From the NCBI GenBank assembly GCA_902363835.1, contig CABJBM010000011.1:62001-126000 (forward strand): a stretch of 64,000 nt of DNA, given 5' to 3'. This DNA comes from Lachnospiraceae bacterium (lineage in GTDB: Bacteria > Bacillota > Clostridia > Lachnospirales > Lachnospiraceae). Below the pieces are notes generated by a model that did no database searches, was not told the origin of the DNA, and saw only the letters and a list, made by a program, of their open reading frames with translations. Position numbers and translations under genes: made by a program. Positions 7,655 to 16,312 of this stretch are shown one piece after another (within the stretch, counting starts at the first letter, position 1; every line of letters begins with the position of its first letter).

Positions 7655-8337
7655 TGAACACCATTTCCCAATGGCTGGAAAGATCATACTTATTTCAATA
7701 TTTCCCCTCAGTCATCGTACCGGCAATCTTCGCCACTCTCCAAATGGTTTTTGTCTCCGCCATTTTATCCATTTTCTTTGGCATGATCCTGGGGATCATT
7801 CTCTTTATCACGGATAAAGACGGGCTTTCTCCTAACAGAGCGGTAAACTATGTCCTTGGGAAGATCACGGATATTGTCCGGTCATTTCCCACCATGATAT
7901 TGATCGTTGCCATTGCACCTGTCACCAGACTGGTCCTTGGAACAAGGATCGGAACCGAAGCCGCAATATTTGCAATTACCATCGGCTGTACCCCTTTTGC
8001 AACAAGGATGACAGAGAATTCCCTTCAAACAGTGGACCCTCAGCTCATAAAAGCAGCCAAGGCCTTTGGTGCTTCCAAGCCTCAGATCATATATAAGATC
8101 ATGTTAGTAGAGGCGTTGCCAAGCCTTGTATCCAATTTCACCATTATGCTGATCAACATGCTGAATATGACCGCCATGGCAGGCGCCGTGGGAGCAGGAG
8201 GCCTTGGAGCCGTTGCCCTGACCTATGGATATCAGCGGTTTGATTACGCAATTATGTATTTTGTAGTTATCATTCTCATTCTGTTCGTTCTTCTGATCCA
8301 GGGATTAGGAAAAATGATATATAACAAGCTGAATTAG
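7654..8337 (+). CDS. Methionine-type ABC transporter permease (MetI-like)
   Basis: 227 residues with about five membrane helices and the BPD_transp_1 coupling motif around residues 130-150 (KAAKAFGASKPQIIYKIMLVEALP), the EAA loop that docks on the ATPase. The ATG at 7654 shares a base with the upstream TGA and follows a GAGAGGAG site; a TTG one codon earlier is less likely. It forms the membrane channel of the importer with the neighbouring ATPase and lipoprotein. Confidence 0.88.
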   Translation: MNTISQWLERSYLFQYFPSVIVPAIFATLQMVFVSAILSIFFGMILGIILFITDKDGLSPNRAVNYVLGKITDIVRSFPTMILIVAIAPVTRLVLGTRIGTEAAIFAITIGCTPFATRMTENSLQTVDPQLIKAAKAFGASKPQIIYKIMLVEALPSLVSNFTIMLINMLNMTAMAGAVGAGGLGAVALTYGYQRFDYAIMYFVVIILILFVLLIQGLGKMIYNKLN

Positions 8338-8351
8338 CAAAGGAGAAAGCA

Positions 8352-9263
8352 ATGAAAAAAAGAACTATATTTTTAGCTTTAACTGCCATGCTTACAATCG
8401 TAAGTACAACCGGATGCGGAAAAAACAGCGCCCAGCCAAAGGCAGAAGAAACCACTGAAGTCACAACAAGTCAGGAGACCACCAAAAGCGAAGAAACTAC
8501 GAAAAGCAAAGAAACGAAAAAAACGGCATCTAAAAAAATCGTAATCGGAGGAACCTCTATTTCCAAGGTTTACTACGATGCCATCAAGGATATCTTTGAA
8601 GCAAAAGGATATGAAACGGAATTTAAAACCTTTGATTCCAATCCGGTGGTTCTGGAGGCATGTGCAAGCAAAGAAACAGACATGGCTCTGGGGCAGCACA
8701 AAAAGTTCGTTATGAGCTATAACCAAAATAACAATGCAAACCTTGACATGGCAAAGCCATATGCTATGTATACAGGAATCGGCCTGTATTCTGAAAAACA
8801 TGCCTCAATTTCAGAATTTCCTGACGGCGCAAGGATCGCGGTAATGAATGATGCCATGAACGAGGACATTGCCCTTAGGATTCTGGAAAGCCAGGGCCTG
8901 ATCAGGCTGAACGCAGACCAGAAGCAGGCAACAGTGGCTGACATCGTGGAAAACCCGAAAAAGCTTGAAATCATTGAAATGGACCAGGGACAGACAGTGA
9001 CCACTTTAGGTGACTTAGACGGCGCATGTGTATTCTTTACCCACATGGCTGCCGCAGGTAAGGATGCATCTTCTTATATTGCAAGAGATTCTTCCATGAT
9101 CAATTATCCCATGGGCGTCATTGTAAGGAAAGAAGACGCGGATTCTGACTGGGCTGTTGCTTTTGCAGAGTGTTTTAAGGATCCGTCAGTCCAGGAAAAG
9201 ATAAACAAGGCCTTTCCAAATGTATTTGAATTCTATACAAACGACGATCAGGTAAAAGAATAA
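8352..9263 (+). CDS. Substrate-binding lipoprotein of MetQ/NlpA family
   Basis: 303 residues. A lipoprotein signal peptide with lipobox STTGC places the lipidated cysteine at residue 22. A Thr/Glu/Lys-rich linker of about 35 residues follows, and then a MetQ-like periplasmic-binding fold beginning IVIGGTSISKVYYDA. It would capture the substrate outside the membrane and deliver it to the MetI/MetN pair. AAAGGAGAAAGC precedes the ATG. The stop overlaps the DUF169 start (TAATG). Sequence is divergent enough that methionine is not assured as ligand. Confidence 0.85.
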   Translation: MKKRTIFLALTAMLTIVSTTGCGKNSAQPKAEETTEVTTSQETTKSEETTKSKETKKTASKKIVIGGTSISKVYYDAIKDIFEAKGYETEFKTFDSNPVVLEACASKETDMALGQHKKFVMSYNQNNNANLDMAKPYAMYTGIGLYSEKHASISEFPDGARIAVMNDAMNEDIALRILESQGLIRLNADQKQATVADIVENPKKLEIIEMDQGQTVTTLGDLDGACVFFTHMAAAGKDASSYIARDSSMINYPMGVIVRKEDADSDWAVAFAECFKDPSVQEKINKAFPNVFEFYTNDDQVKE

Positions 9264-10042
9264 TGAATGACCATTGGAAGGAAGATGTTGCAAAATTATA
9301 TGCTTCTCTTGACCTTTCCCGTAAAGCCGTAGGAGTAAAGCTCATTAAAACGGAAGCTGAGTTTCAAACCATTGGCGCGGTATTTCCTCAAAAGCCCATC
9401 CGCTACTGCCAGATGGTGAAAGGAGCCTGTGCAGGCCATAGCATTAAGGCCAATGCAGGTTCCTTCTCCTGCCAAAGCGGCCCAAGAGTTCTTGGAATCA
9501 ATCCTGCCGATGAAAAAAACGCTCATGGAGAAAACTGGGCCAGATTAGGCTTATACGCCAGCCGGGAATTAAGTGCACAGGTACGGGAAGGGCTTTCCTA
9601 CTCTCAAAATCCTATGTACGGAGTACTGGTACAACCACTGGAAAAGTATGAAACAGCGCCGGATGTGATTATAATCGTGGCCAATCCCTACAACCTTATG
9701 AGAATTACCCAGGGATACGCTTATTCTTACGGTATGCCCGGTAACATCAATATGCTGGGGAATCAGGCCGTCTGCCTGGAATGTTCCGCAAGGCCTTTTG
9801 TGACCCAGGACATGAATATCTCTCTGTTATGCATCGGTACAAGACATTTGGCCGGCTGGGGAAAGGATGAGATGGCAGCAGGAATCCCTTCATCGAAATT
9901 TCCCGGGGTAGTTGACGGAATTTATCAAACCATTAACATCATGGAAGACGATGAAGGCAAAAAAAGGATTGCAAAAAATTTCGCGGAATGCGGAATTTCA
10001 TTTGATATGAAGTATCAGTATAATTACTATAAGGATTGCTAA
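9263..10042 (+). CDS. DUF169 family protein
   Basis: 259 residues, no signal peptide or membrane segment. It belongs to the DUF169 group (conserved VGVKL near residue 24, then CQMVKGACAG). Five cysteines sit in two conserved clusters, C49/C56/C70 and C171/C174 (CLECSARPF), which could bind a metal or Fe-S cluster; that is inference. No biochemical function is established for the family as far as I know. It is translationally coupled to the binding lipoprotein gene, so it likely acts on, or senses, the imported compound in the cytoplasm. Confidence 0.8.
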   Translation: MNDHWKEDVAKLYASLDLSRKAVGVKLIKTEAEFQTIGAVFPQKPIRYCQMVKGACAGHSIKANAGSFSCQSGPRVLGINPADEKNAHGENWARLGLYASRELSAQVREGLSYSQNPMYGVLVQPLEKYETAPDVIIIVANPYNLMRITQGYAYSYGMPGNINMLGNQAVCLECSARPFVTQDMNISLLCIGTRHLAGWGKDEMAAGIPSSKFPGVVDGIYQTINIMEDDEGKKRIAKNFAECGISFDMKYQYNYYKDC

Positions 10043-10061
10043 AGCAGTTATAAAATTCTGC

Positions 10062-10116
10062 AAAAAACAAGCATGAAAAATATCGGCTTCCCGGTGATTT
10101 TTCATGCTTGTTTTTT
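10062..10116 (+). terminator. Bidirectional intrinsic terminator
   Basis: A 20-base perfect inverted repeat (left arm AAAAAACAAGCATGAAAAAT at 10062-10081, right arm 10097-10116) with a 15-base loop ends in a T-run on both strands. It closes the MetNIQ-DUF169 operon and also the oppositely oriented GlsB-like gene. Confidence 0.85.
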
Positions 10117-10180
10117 ACTTAAAACCTTATCCTGATTGTGCCAGGATGTTCTTGCCTGTGGCATTAACAGCCAAATTAAT

Positions 10181-10438
10181 TTATTCTCTCTGCCTTTTCA
10201 TTGTATTTACAATGGATAATAAAATGACCGACCCCACAACGGAAACGATCAGGCTCCAGATATTAAATCCGGTAATGCCGGTTCCACCCAGGAGTCCCAT
10301 GATAAATCCACCGATCAATCCGCCGACAATTCCTACCAAAATATTGGCACCGGCTCCCATACTTTTATTATTACCGGTGAACATACTGGCAATCCAACCT
10401 GCAAGAGCACCAATAATAATCCAGCTTATAATTCCCAT
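10181..10438 (-). CDS. GlsB/YeaQ/YmgE family membrane protein
   Basis: 85 residues, three glycine-rich hydrophobic segments (IISWIIIGALAGWIASMF; ILVGIVGGLIGGFIMGLLGG; WSLIVSVVGSVILLSIV). This is the transglycosylase-associated / GlsB stress protein family, small inner-membrane proteins often induced by envelope or acid stress. The start ATG follows GAGAGGAATTAAGC. It is a single gene between two terminators. Confidence 0.88.
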   Translation of the reverse strand: MGIISWIIIGALAGWIASMFTGNNKSMGAGANILVGIVGGLIGGFIMGLLGGTGITGFNIWSLIVSVVGSVILLSIVNTMKRQRE

Positions 10439-10548
10439 TGCTTAATTCCTCTCTTTCAAAACTTTATTTATAATGAAATTTTCATTATTTGCGTGATGAT
10501 CTGTCAATTAATATAGATCTTTATCAGAACAAAAAAACATCCACGCAT

Positions 10549-10572
10549 TGATACACGGGATCCCATGTATCA
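10549..10572. terminator. Palindromic hairpin, probable terminator
   Basis: A 24-base near-perfect palindrome (TGATACA-cGGGATCCCa-TGTATCA) is followed by GTTTTTAA on the plus strand; on the minus strand a T7 run comes about 14 bases later. It lies about 100 bases past the lipoprotein stop and upstream of the GlsB-like gene, so it could end the minus-strand two-component operon. Confidence 0.45.
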
Positions 10573-10677
10573 GTTTTTAACCTCACCAGGTATTTATAGT
10601 TAGATTGTGCCATATTTGTATTTTTTATACACGAAATTAAATTTTCTCTTCCCAATAATAATACGGTGCCGCAGGAT

Positions 10678-11433
10678 TTATTTTTCACTAAGGCTTAGTC
10701 CCATGATTCCTGCCTGAACCTCGTTAATCCTGTCATTGGCAATGATTGCTTTTCCTTTAATTCCCTCCAGACTTTGGATCATCTCCCCATCCGGTACATT
10801 AGGGTACGCTCCATTCTTATACTTCAATACAGAATACTGAGTCTTGCTTTCGCTATAATATGGAATAATTAAATTATGGTAACCATTCTCCAGCTTATCA
10901 CTGATTATGACCGGCTCATTTACTAATGTAAACTCCTGAACAATATGCAGTTTTCCACCATTTTCAGACAGCAGCAATGCACTGCTTCCACCGGAGCCAC
11001 TGGTGTAAGGCCCCGCGACCATAACAAATATTTCATCTTTCCCGTCATCATTTAGATCAAGGTAATTATAAAAGTAATGTGTTGTTTCGTAGTATTCCTC
11101 CGGTACCTCCATATCTTCAATGATCAGATCCCTCAATTCTTTAAACGGTTTAGTCTCTGCTTTCATACCTGATATGCCTTCCGGTAATTTCAGCATTGGG
11201 ATTTCAGCCGTTCCGGCTTTTACCTTATCGGCAACTGTAGACATATCGGCAACGGTTGCTTCCTCTGAATCATCTGGTTCCTCTGATCCTTTTTGTGATG
11301 CTTCCTCTGTTACTTTTGCAGCTTTATTATCCCGCTGCAGGCCGGATGCTTTATTCCCGCAAGCGCTCACTGACAGCGTTACAGCAATTGCAAGGCTTCC
11401 CAATAGTAATATCCTGTAATTCTTGTTTTTCAT
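10678..11433 (-). CDS. Putative lipoprotein with a DLNDDGKDE repeat-like motif
   Basis: About 251 residues. The start is placed at the internal ATG (11433) because a GGAGGA site lies eight bases upstream and the signal peptide begins there (MKNKNYRILLLGSLAIAV); lipobox LSVSAC. A Glu/Ser-rich linker follows. The folded part contains NYLDLNDDGKDEIFVMV, a calcium-binding-like or VCBS-type aspartate motif seen in many clostridial lipoproteins of unknown function. It is the last gene of the two-component operon, so it may be a surface product or modulator of that sensor. Confidence 0.7.
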   Translation of the reverse strand: MKNKNYRILLLGSLAIAVTLSVSACGNKASGLQRDNKAAKVTEEASQKGSEEPDDSEEATVADMSTVADKVKAGTAEIPMLKLPEGISGMKAETKPFKELRDLIIEDMEVPEEYYETTHYFYNYLDLNDDGKDEIFVMVAGPYTSGSGGSSALLLSENGGKLHIVQEFTLVNEPVIISDKLENGYHNLIIPYYSESKTQYSVLKYKNGAYPNVPDGEMIQSLEGIKGKAIIANDRINEVQAGIMGLSLSEK

Positions 11434-11499
11434 TTTAAAATCCTCCATTTGTTTTTTAAGTACCACTGTATTTTCACAAATAGATGTAACAAACTTGTA

Positions 11500-12054
11500 T
11501 TATTCCTGAGGTTCTTTTAAATATCTTTCCCACTGCATGTTCAAAACATCATCCTCTTTTCCTACAGGCTGGATGGACAGGACTTTACCGCTTTCTTCCT
11601 CCAATGTAATCTGATATTTAATATCCTTTATTGTCAGAAAACCTTTCCAAGTAATCATAGAAATTGACGGTGTTTCCGGGTCAATCAGCAGGTAAGGAGT
11701 TATATCAATCTCATTTAATATGGGACCGTATATGCTTACCTCCAGAACAGGGATCTTGCACAATTCTCGAAAGCATTGCCTGCGCGCTTCATATAAACTA
11801 TACCTGTCCCCTGTCTTGAGTTCAATATGCCTTAGGTTTACATTACCGTCAGATAATAATGCTCTTTTTTCTTCTGTGGTTAAGGCGTTACGATTCATCC
11901 TGTCCATTTGAAAAACGTTCATATCCATTTCTTTTATCTCACGGAACAGCCTTTGGTCCTGATATTGAAAATAAAAATGCGGAAGTATCAGGATTCCAAA
12001 AGCCAAGGCTGATATCTTGGTAAAATATATTGCGTAGTCAAATGTCCTGTTCAT
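11500..12054 (-). CDS. Membrane-anchored extracytoplasmic protein of a two-component operon
   Basis: 184 residues of unknown family. One membrane anchor at residues 7-26 (YAIYFTKISALAFGILILPH) precedes a charged outside domain. The ATG at 12054 has an AAGGA site inside the kinase gene, whose end it overlaps by 17 bases, so expression is coupled. Placement between a sensor kinase and a lipoprotein recalls accessory proteins that tune kinases, such as YycH/YycI-type arrangements, but I see no clear sequence match to them. Confidence 0.7.
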   Translation of the reverse strand: MNRTFDYAIYFTKISALAFGILILPHFYFQYQDQRLFREIKEMDMNVFQMDRMNRNALTTEEKRALLSDGNVNLRHIELKTGDRYSLYEARRQCFRELCKIPVLEVSIYGPILNEIDITPYLLIDPETPSISMITWKGFLTIKDIKYQITLEEESGKVLSIQPVGKEDDVLNMQWERYLKEPQE

Positions 12055-13456
12055 CCACAATTCCTTTCCATATCAATGTTACCGTAGTCCCTTTACCAGG
12101 CTCGCTTTCAAACAGCATTTTTCCATTATGAATGTTCATAATGTTAGCGCAAATTGCTAATCCCAGGCCAGCTCCCCCTTCTGCTCTGGAACGGGATTTA
12201 TCCACCCGGTAAAATGCTTCCTGAATTTTAGAAATCTCCTCTTTTGCCATTCCCATTCCATTATCCGTTATTGAAATCCATACTTGACTGTTATTACAGC
12301 CGGATTCTATGGAAATCTCCCCATTCATTCCTGCTGCTTTTCCCCCATTATCCAATACATTTAACAATACATTTTTCATAAGCTCCATATCTGCTTTTAT
12401 GGGAAAATCCATAGAAGACTTTTTTACAGTAATATTCTTTTTGTCAAAGACTGGTCTCATTGCTTCCAGCGCATCCTCCAGCAAATTCTGCACCGTGCTG
12501 ACGGTATCATTGGGTACTGCGTTCTTTTCTATCAGCAGCTGCATCATCCTGTTAGAAAGCGTTTCCAGCCTCTTTCCTTCTGAAATAATATAATTAACCG
12601 CATATAGGAAATCCTGTTCATCCATTTTGCTTCTCTTTATCAAATCTGCATACCCTATCATGGCAGTAAGGGGTGTTTTAATTTCATGGGCCAGGCTTCC
12701 CGCTAATTCTTCCTGCTTTTTTGCTGTTTCCTTCAGCAACCGGATTTTTTCTTCTAATTGTTCTGCCATGCTGTTAAAATCAGATGCCAGTATACCGACT
12801 TCATCTCTTTCCTTATATTCCACCCGCTCTGTATAGTCCCCTGATCTGACTTTTTTCACTGCATAAATCAATTTGTGAATTGGCTTAGTCAGCTTAAAAA
12901 CATTGACGGCATTAATCAAAGCGCTTATGGTTCCCACAGCAATTATGGTTATTATAAATATTCTTTGCTGCTCAGCTTTCTCCGTGAAAATATGTGTTAA
13001 ATCCTTATTGACCTCTATTATAACAGGTTTTTCCAGCAGCTTTGTCAGAACTGACATCTGCAAAAAGTATCCCTTTTCGTTCTTTTCTACACCATATACA
13101 ATCCTGTAAAGAGACAATTCCTTTCCCTTTTTATCCAAAAACTCTGCATCATGGTTCTGAAAAAGTACCTTTCCGCTTTCATCACTTATTCTATATGATT
13201 CTCCCCGCCAATTATCTTTCAAAATATCAATTGCAGCTTCAATACTTTTTATTGGCTCCTTATACAGCGTACTGCTGTCATTTGCCAGTACGGTTATCAA
13301 TTCCCTATGAATATTTTCTATATTTTCTTTTTCCCGCTCAACTTCCAGCAAATATGCTTTATGAAATGTTGTGGACAGCAGTACAACTCCTTCCAATGTT
13401 AAAGAAAATAACACAACCAAAAATGTATTTGAGAATATCTTCCAGGAAAGCTTCAT
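12038..13456 (-). CDS. Sensor histidine kinase (HAMP, EnvZ-like)
   Basis: 472 residues. Membrane helices at about 8-30 and 165-185 enclose an outside sensor domain of about 135 residues. A HAMP segment follows (KPIHKLIYAVKKVRSGDYTE), then the H box SLAHEIKTPLTA with phosphoacceptor H257, an N box NVLDNGGKAA, G1 ITDNGMGM and G2 GGAGLGLAI. It phosphorylates the response regulator encoded just upstream; stop and start abut (TAAATG) with GGAGGA at the junction. The signal is unknown; a cell-envelope cue is likely given the two exported neighbours. Confidence 0.92.
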   Translation of the reverse strand: MKLSWKIFSNTFLVVLFSLTLEGVVLLSTTFHKAYLLEVEREKENIENIHRELITVLANDSSTLYKEPIKSIEAAIDILKDNWRGESYRISDESGKVLFQNHDAEFLDKKGKELSLYRIVYGVEKNEKGYFLQMSVLTKLLEKPVIIEVNKDLTHIFTEKAEQQRIFIITIIAVGTISALINAVNVFKLTKPIHKLIYAVKKVRSGDYTERVEYKERDEVGILASDFNSMAEQLEEKIRLLKETAKKQEELAGSLAHEIKTPLTAMIGYADLIKRSKMDEQDFLYAVNYIISEGKRLETLSNRMMQLLIEKNAVPNDTVSTVQNLLEDALEAMRPVFDKKNITVKKSSMDFPIKADMELMKNVLLNVLDNGGKAAGMNGEISIESGCNNSQVWISITDNGMGMAKEEISKIQEAFYRVDKSRSRAEGGAGLGLAICANIMNIHNGKMLFESEPGKGTTVTLIWKGIVDEQDI

Positions 13457-14110
13457 TTATTCCTCCAAACGGTATCCAACCTTAAATACAGATACCAGTT
13501 GATCATATAAATCTAATTTTTTGCGCAATCTTTGTATATGCATGTCCACCGTCCTGCTGTCTCCGGTATACTCCCCTTCCCATACCTTCTCATATATTTG
13601 TTCTCTAAATAATGCCAGATTTTTATTTTGAATAAATAGTACCAATAATTTAAATTCTTTTTCTGTAAGCGTAATCTCCCTTTCCGCCTTTGTAACTCTG
13701 TGAGATGATACATTCACTGAAATATTTTTATAAGATAAGATTTCATCCGTTTTATAATACCGCCTGAGTACGTTTTCAATTCGAGCCTGCAATTCTTCAA
13801 TCTGAAAGGGCTTTGTCAGGTAATCATCTGCCCCCAGCTTAAAGCCCTTTACTTTGTCCTGTGTACTTCCTTTTGCCGTCAAAAAAATTACCGGTATTTT
13901 CATGGGGCGAATAAATTCCATTAATTCAAATCCATTCGCTTTTGGCAGCATGACATCCAGAAGAATCAACGAATATCGTTTTTCCAAAATTTTATTTGCT
14001 GCTTCTTCCCCGTCATAAGCCTGTTCACACTCATATCCCATAGTTTTTAAGCTTAGCCTGATAAAATCAGATATGGGCTTTTCATCTTCGATAATTAAAA
14101 TATTATGCAT
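13457..14110 (-). CDS. OmpR/PhoB family response regulator
   Basis: 217 residues from the internal ATG at 14110, where the receiver domain begins (MHNILIIEDEKPISDF). Receiver: acidic pair near residues 8-9, phosphoacceptor D52 (LILLDVMLPKANG), switch T near 79 and K near 101 (DDYLTKPF). The C-terminal winged helix is of the Trans_reg_C type (LTEKEFKLLVLF ... DSRTVDMHIQRLRKKL). A GGAGGG site lies 13 bases upstream, a little far. First gene of a four-gene operon with kinase, membrane protein and lipoprotein. Confidence 0.92.
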   Translation of the reverse strand: MHNILIIEDEKPISDFIRLSLKTMGYECEQAYDGEEAANKILEKRYSLILLDVMLPKANGFELMEFIRPMKIPVIFLTAKGSTQDKVKGFKLGADDYLTKPFQIEELQARIENVLRRYYKTDEILSYKNISVNVSSHRVTKAEREITLTEKEFKLLVLFIQNKNLALFREQIYEKVWEGEYTGDSRTVDMHIQRLRKKLDLYDQLVSVFKVGYRLEE

Positions 14111-14281
14111 TTCTATTTCTTTTCCCTCCGTTTTCCCTTTTATCACTTTGCAATAATCTTCACCTTATTATTCCATATTGTTCAACTTACTATATAAGAA
14201 AACATATAAATGTATCAATCTTGTAAAAAGCAGTAATTAACCGAACCAACTAATGATACGTGATTTATCAGATACAACATG

Positions 14282-14310
14282 AAAAAGACTCCACACTTTC
14301 ATGTGAAGCC
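14282..14310 (-). terminator. Intrinsic terminator after the truncated GNAT gene
   Basis: On the minus strand GGCTTCACA pairs with TGTGGAGTC around a short loop and is followed by TTTTTC. A near copy of this element occurs at 45765-45795 after rpsR. Confidence 0.65.
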
Positions 14311-14370
14311 CTGTTTTAAACAATTGAACTCTCTTATAAATCTGTGTTGTACAACGTTTGAATTATATAA

Positions 14371-14673
14371 TTAAAACTTCTTTTCCCATTTCCAAACTTC
14401 ATTTTCAGCTTCTGTTAAAAATCCCAAATCCCAATAAAACTGTTGGTTGCCTCCAACCATCCCCTTGCATAATGGGTACTTTTTCATGACTCTGTTGGCT
14501 AACTCATAAATCAATGCTCTTGCAATCCCCTTACGCCTGCACCACCATACAACACCCAAAGGTTCTAGTTCACAAAATCGCATGGCTTCATTGTACCATA
14601 TGATAGCAAGGCCCACTGGTTTTCCTTCCATTGTTTTGATCACAGATTCAGAATAAACAAAATGGACAGTCAC
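14371..14673 (-). pseudogene. GNAT acetyltransferase, N-terminally truncated
   Basis: The 100-residue frame starts at GTG and matches only the second half of a GNAT enzyme: substrate strand VYSESVIKTMEGKPVGLAIIWYNE, then the acetyl-CoA loop in altered form (WCRRKGIARALIYEL, compare R/Q-x-x-G-x-G/A) and C-terminal FYWDLGF. Whole members have an extra N-terminal helix-strand unit of about 100 residues. Upstream the frame hits a TGA 21 bases before the GTG, and no good ribosome binding site is visible. It is probably a decaying remnant, though expression as a short protein cannot be excluded. Confidence 0.55.
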
Positions 14674-14698
14674 TTTAATTTCCCGGCCGGATCATTTT

Positions 14699-15082
14699 TT
14701 ACGAGACAAGCCATTCCTTTGCCTTTTCCATATCATCGATACAGGCCATCATAAATGAAATATCTGCTTTTCTCTTTTTAACATGGCCCTTCATTTTTAA
14801 ACTCAGTCCCACAAAAACCACTTTGCTCAGCGGCCTCTTTAGCATAACAAACCTGTCAATGATCAGGTCCAGAATTTCTCTGTCAACATCCGATTCATCA
14901 AGAACAACTATGATAAAGGAACTTGCAGACGGTCTGCTGATCTGTATGAAATCTCCTTCAAACTTCTGCTTTAACAATTCCTTTTCTCCATAGAGGGAAT
15001 CCAAATGTTCACACCATATTTCTCCCCCATTAAAAAACAAGGAAAAAGACTTTTTCTTTAAACCAAGTTCATACTTCTCCAT
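14699..15082 (-). CDS. Hypothetical protein, possibly STAS/SpoIIAA-like fold
   Basis: 127 residues, soluble. The alternation of hydrophobic strands and helices (SSFIIVVLDES, LSKVVFVGLSLKMKG, FMMACIDDMEKAKEWL) and the closing DDMEKAKEWL resemble SpoIIAA-like/STAS domains, but no diagnostic motif is present, so this is only a fold guess. It starts with ATG 15 bases past the stop of the MmcQ-GNAT gene and follows a GGGGAGTG site. No function assigned. Confidence 0.6.
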   Translation of the reverse strand: MEKYELGLKKKSFSLFFNGGEIWCEHLDSLYGEKELLKQKFEGDFIQISRPSASSFIIVVLDESDVDREILDLIIDRFVMLKRPLSKVVFVGLSLKMKGHVKKRKADISFMMACIDDMEKAKEWLVS

Positions 15083-15096
15083 TGAACACTCCCCTA

Positions 15097-15936
15097 TCAG
15101 ATTTTTCGTCCCATACAGATTGAATCCGGCATATCCACATACTGCCCATAATTTGGAATCATTTTATACCCTGCCTTTTTGTACAGACAACAGGCAGCCT
15201 CTAAGGGCTTTCCGGTCTCCAGAATGCACCAGCCATATCCTTTGATTTTTGCCTTTGCTTCTAATCTCCGAACCAATTCTGCACCCAGCCCCATCTTCCG
15301 ATGGGATGGCTCCACATATATTCTTTTTAATTCTGCATGTTCCTCATCATACATTTTAAAGGAGCCGCATGCAACCGGCTCACCTTTCTGATAAGCCACA
15401 ATCACGTCATGAATGCTGTCTCTTTGATTATACTGTTCATACTGACTCCTCTGAAATGCCCCACCAACAATTTCATCAAGAGCACTGTCCAGCCTGCTGC
15501 AAAGCAATGCAAAATCCTGATCTTCTCCATCCGCATCTTTAAACTCCAATTCAGACAGATTTAACAAGTCCGCTTTTGCTTTTTTACTGAATTTATGAAT
15601 AACAGCATCATATGCTTCATCAATCATCTGAAAAAGCATTTCCATATCAGAGAACCCATCCAGATTAACCGTATTCCAATATGGCTGCTGCACAGGAGGG
15701 CAGTGATATCCCCGGATCACAATCCCCGGATAGAGCTGCCGATAAAGATTTGCTTTATCCGGCTCACATTTTAATGTGATCTTATAAAATCCTGCTTCCG
15801 GATTAAGCTGCGCAAATATCTTTCCCATGACCTTATAACAGATTGGATACTCTCCAAATGGCCTTGCCTCATATGCGCCAGGATGCTTTAAACAGTATTC
15901 TTCTATTGCTCCAATTATTTTTGTATGATTCTCCAC
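15097..15936 (-). CDS. MmcQ/YjbR domain - GNAT acetyltransferase fusion
   Basis: About 279 residues. The first 115 residues are an MmcQ/YjbR-like domain (EEYCLKHPGAYEARPFGEYPICYKV, a double-wing DNA-binding-like fold of uncertain role). Residues 125-279 are a GNAT N-acetyltransferase with the acetyl-CoA motif SHRKMGLGAELVRRL and a C-terminal YKKAGYK. A GTG start at 15936 is preferred because GGGAGA lies at the right distance; an ATG seven codons upstream has no ribosome binding site. Fusions of these two domains occur in Firmicutes. Acceptor substrate unknown. Confidence 0.8.
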   Translation of the reverse strand: MENHTKIIGAIEEYCLKHPGAYEARPFGEYPICYKVMGKIFAQLNPEAGFYKITLKCEPDKANLYRQLYPGIVIRGYHCPPVQQPYWNTVNLDGFSDMEMLFQMIDEAYDAVIHKFSKKAKADLLNLSELEFKDADGEDQDFALLCSRLDSALDEIVGGAFQRSQYEQYNQRDSIHDVIVAYQKGEPVACGSFKMYDEEHAELKRIYVEPSHRKMGLGAELVRRLEAKAKIKGYGWCILETGKPLEAACCLYKKAGYKMIPNYGQYVDMPDSICMGRKI

Positions 15937-16017
15937 GCTTTGTCTCCCATATCGCATTGAAATTCACAAGATCCATGATTAATATCTTATTGCTGCATTA
16001 AAATACCGTTCATTGCT

Positions 16018-16275
16018 TTGTTTCGGTTAAGTATTTTACTACTGATCATTATATATCATGTTGTTTTTATTTACCAGTTAAATGCTGATCTTTCATTACC
16101 CTATCAAATAAAATTAATATATAATTTGATGCTTGTTGCAGAGGAACAAGGCAAACAGGTGGATGCGTCTAAAATTGAAAAGCGCCTTAGTATACCGGTT
16201 ATCCCTTTTGTCGCAGCGGACAAAAAGAATTACGACCTGTTCTATAAAGCTAATGGTAAGCCTGTGGTAAATTAA
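16018..16275 (+). pseudogene. FeoB GTPase-domain fragment
   Basis: The 85-residue frame has a nonsense hydrophobic beginning but from about residue 25 reads like the middle of a FeoB ferrous-iron transporter G domain: IYNLMLVAEEQGKQVDASKIEKRLSIPVIPFVAADKK, compare FeoB N-M-x-D-x-A-x-x-x-G-x-x-I-D-x-x-x-L-x-x-x-L-G-x-P-V-V-P. The G4 motif is lost (NLML in place of N-x-x-D), and no G1/G3 motif or transmembrane domain flanks it. It stands next to an Rrf2 regulator, a family that often controls iron genes, so a feo locus was probably here and decayed. Confidence 0.5.
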
Positions 16276-16277
16276 AA

Positions 16278-16312
16278 GCTGTAAAACCATGCTATTCCAG
16301 TGGTTTTACAGC
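16278..16312 (+). terminator. Hairpin after the FeoB fragment
   Basis: GCTGTAAAACCA (16278-16289) pairs exactly with TGGTTTTACAGC (16301-16312). A T-run is weak (CTTATGATT), so efficiency is doubtful; it may be the surviving terminator of the lost feo operon. Confidence 0.45.

Noticed and set aside
10104..10445. Plus-strand frame across the GlsB-like gene
   Set aside because: It begins inside a terminator and its proline-rich reading mirrors the glycine-rich helices of the real minus-strand gene.
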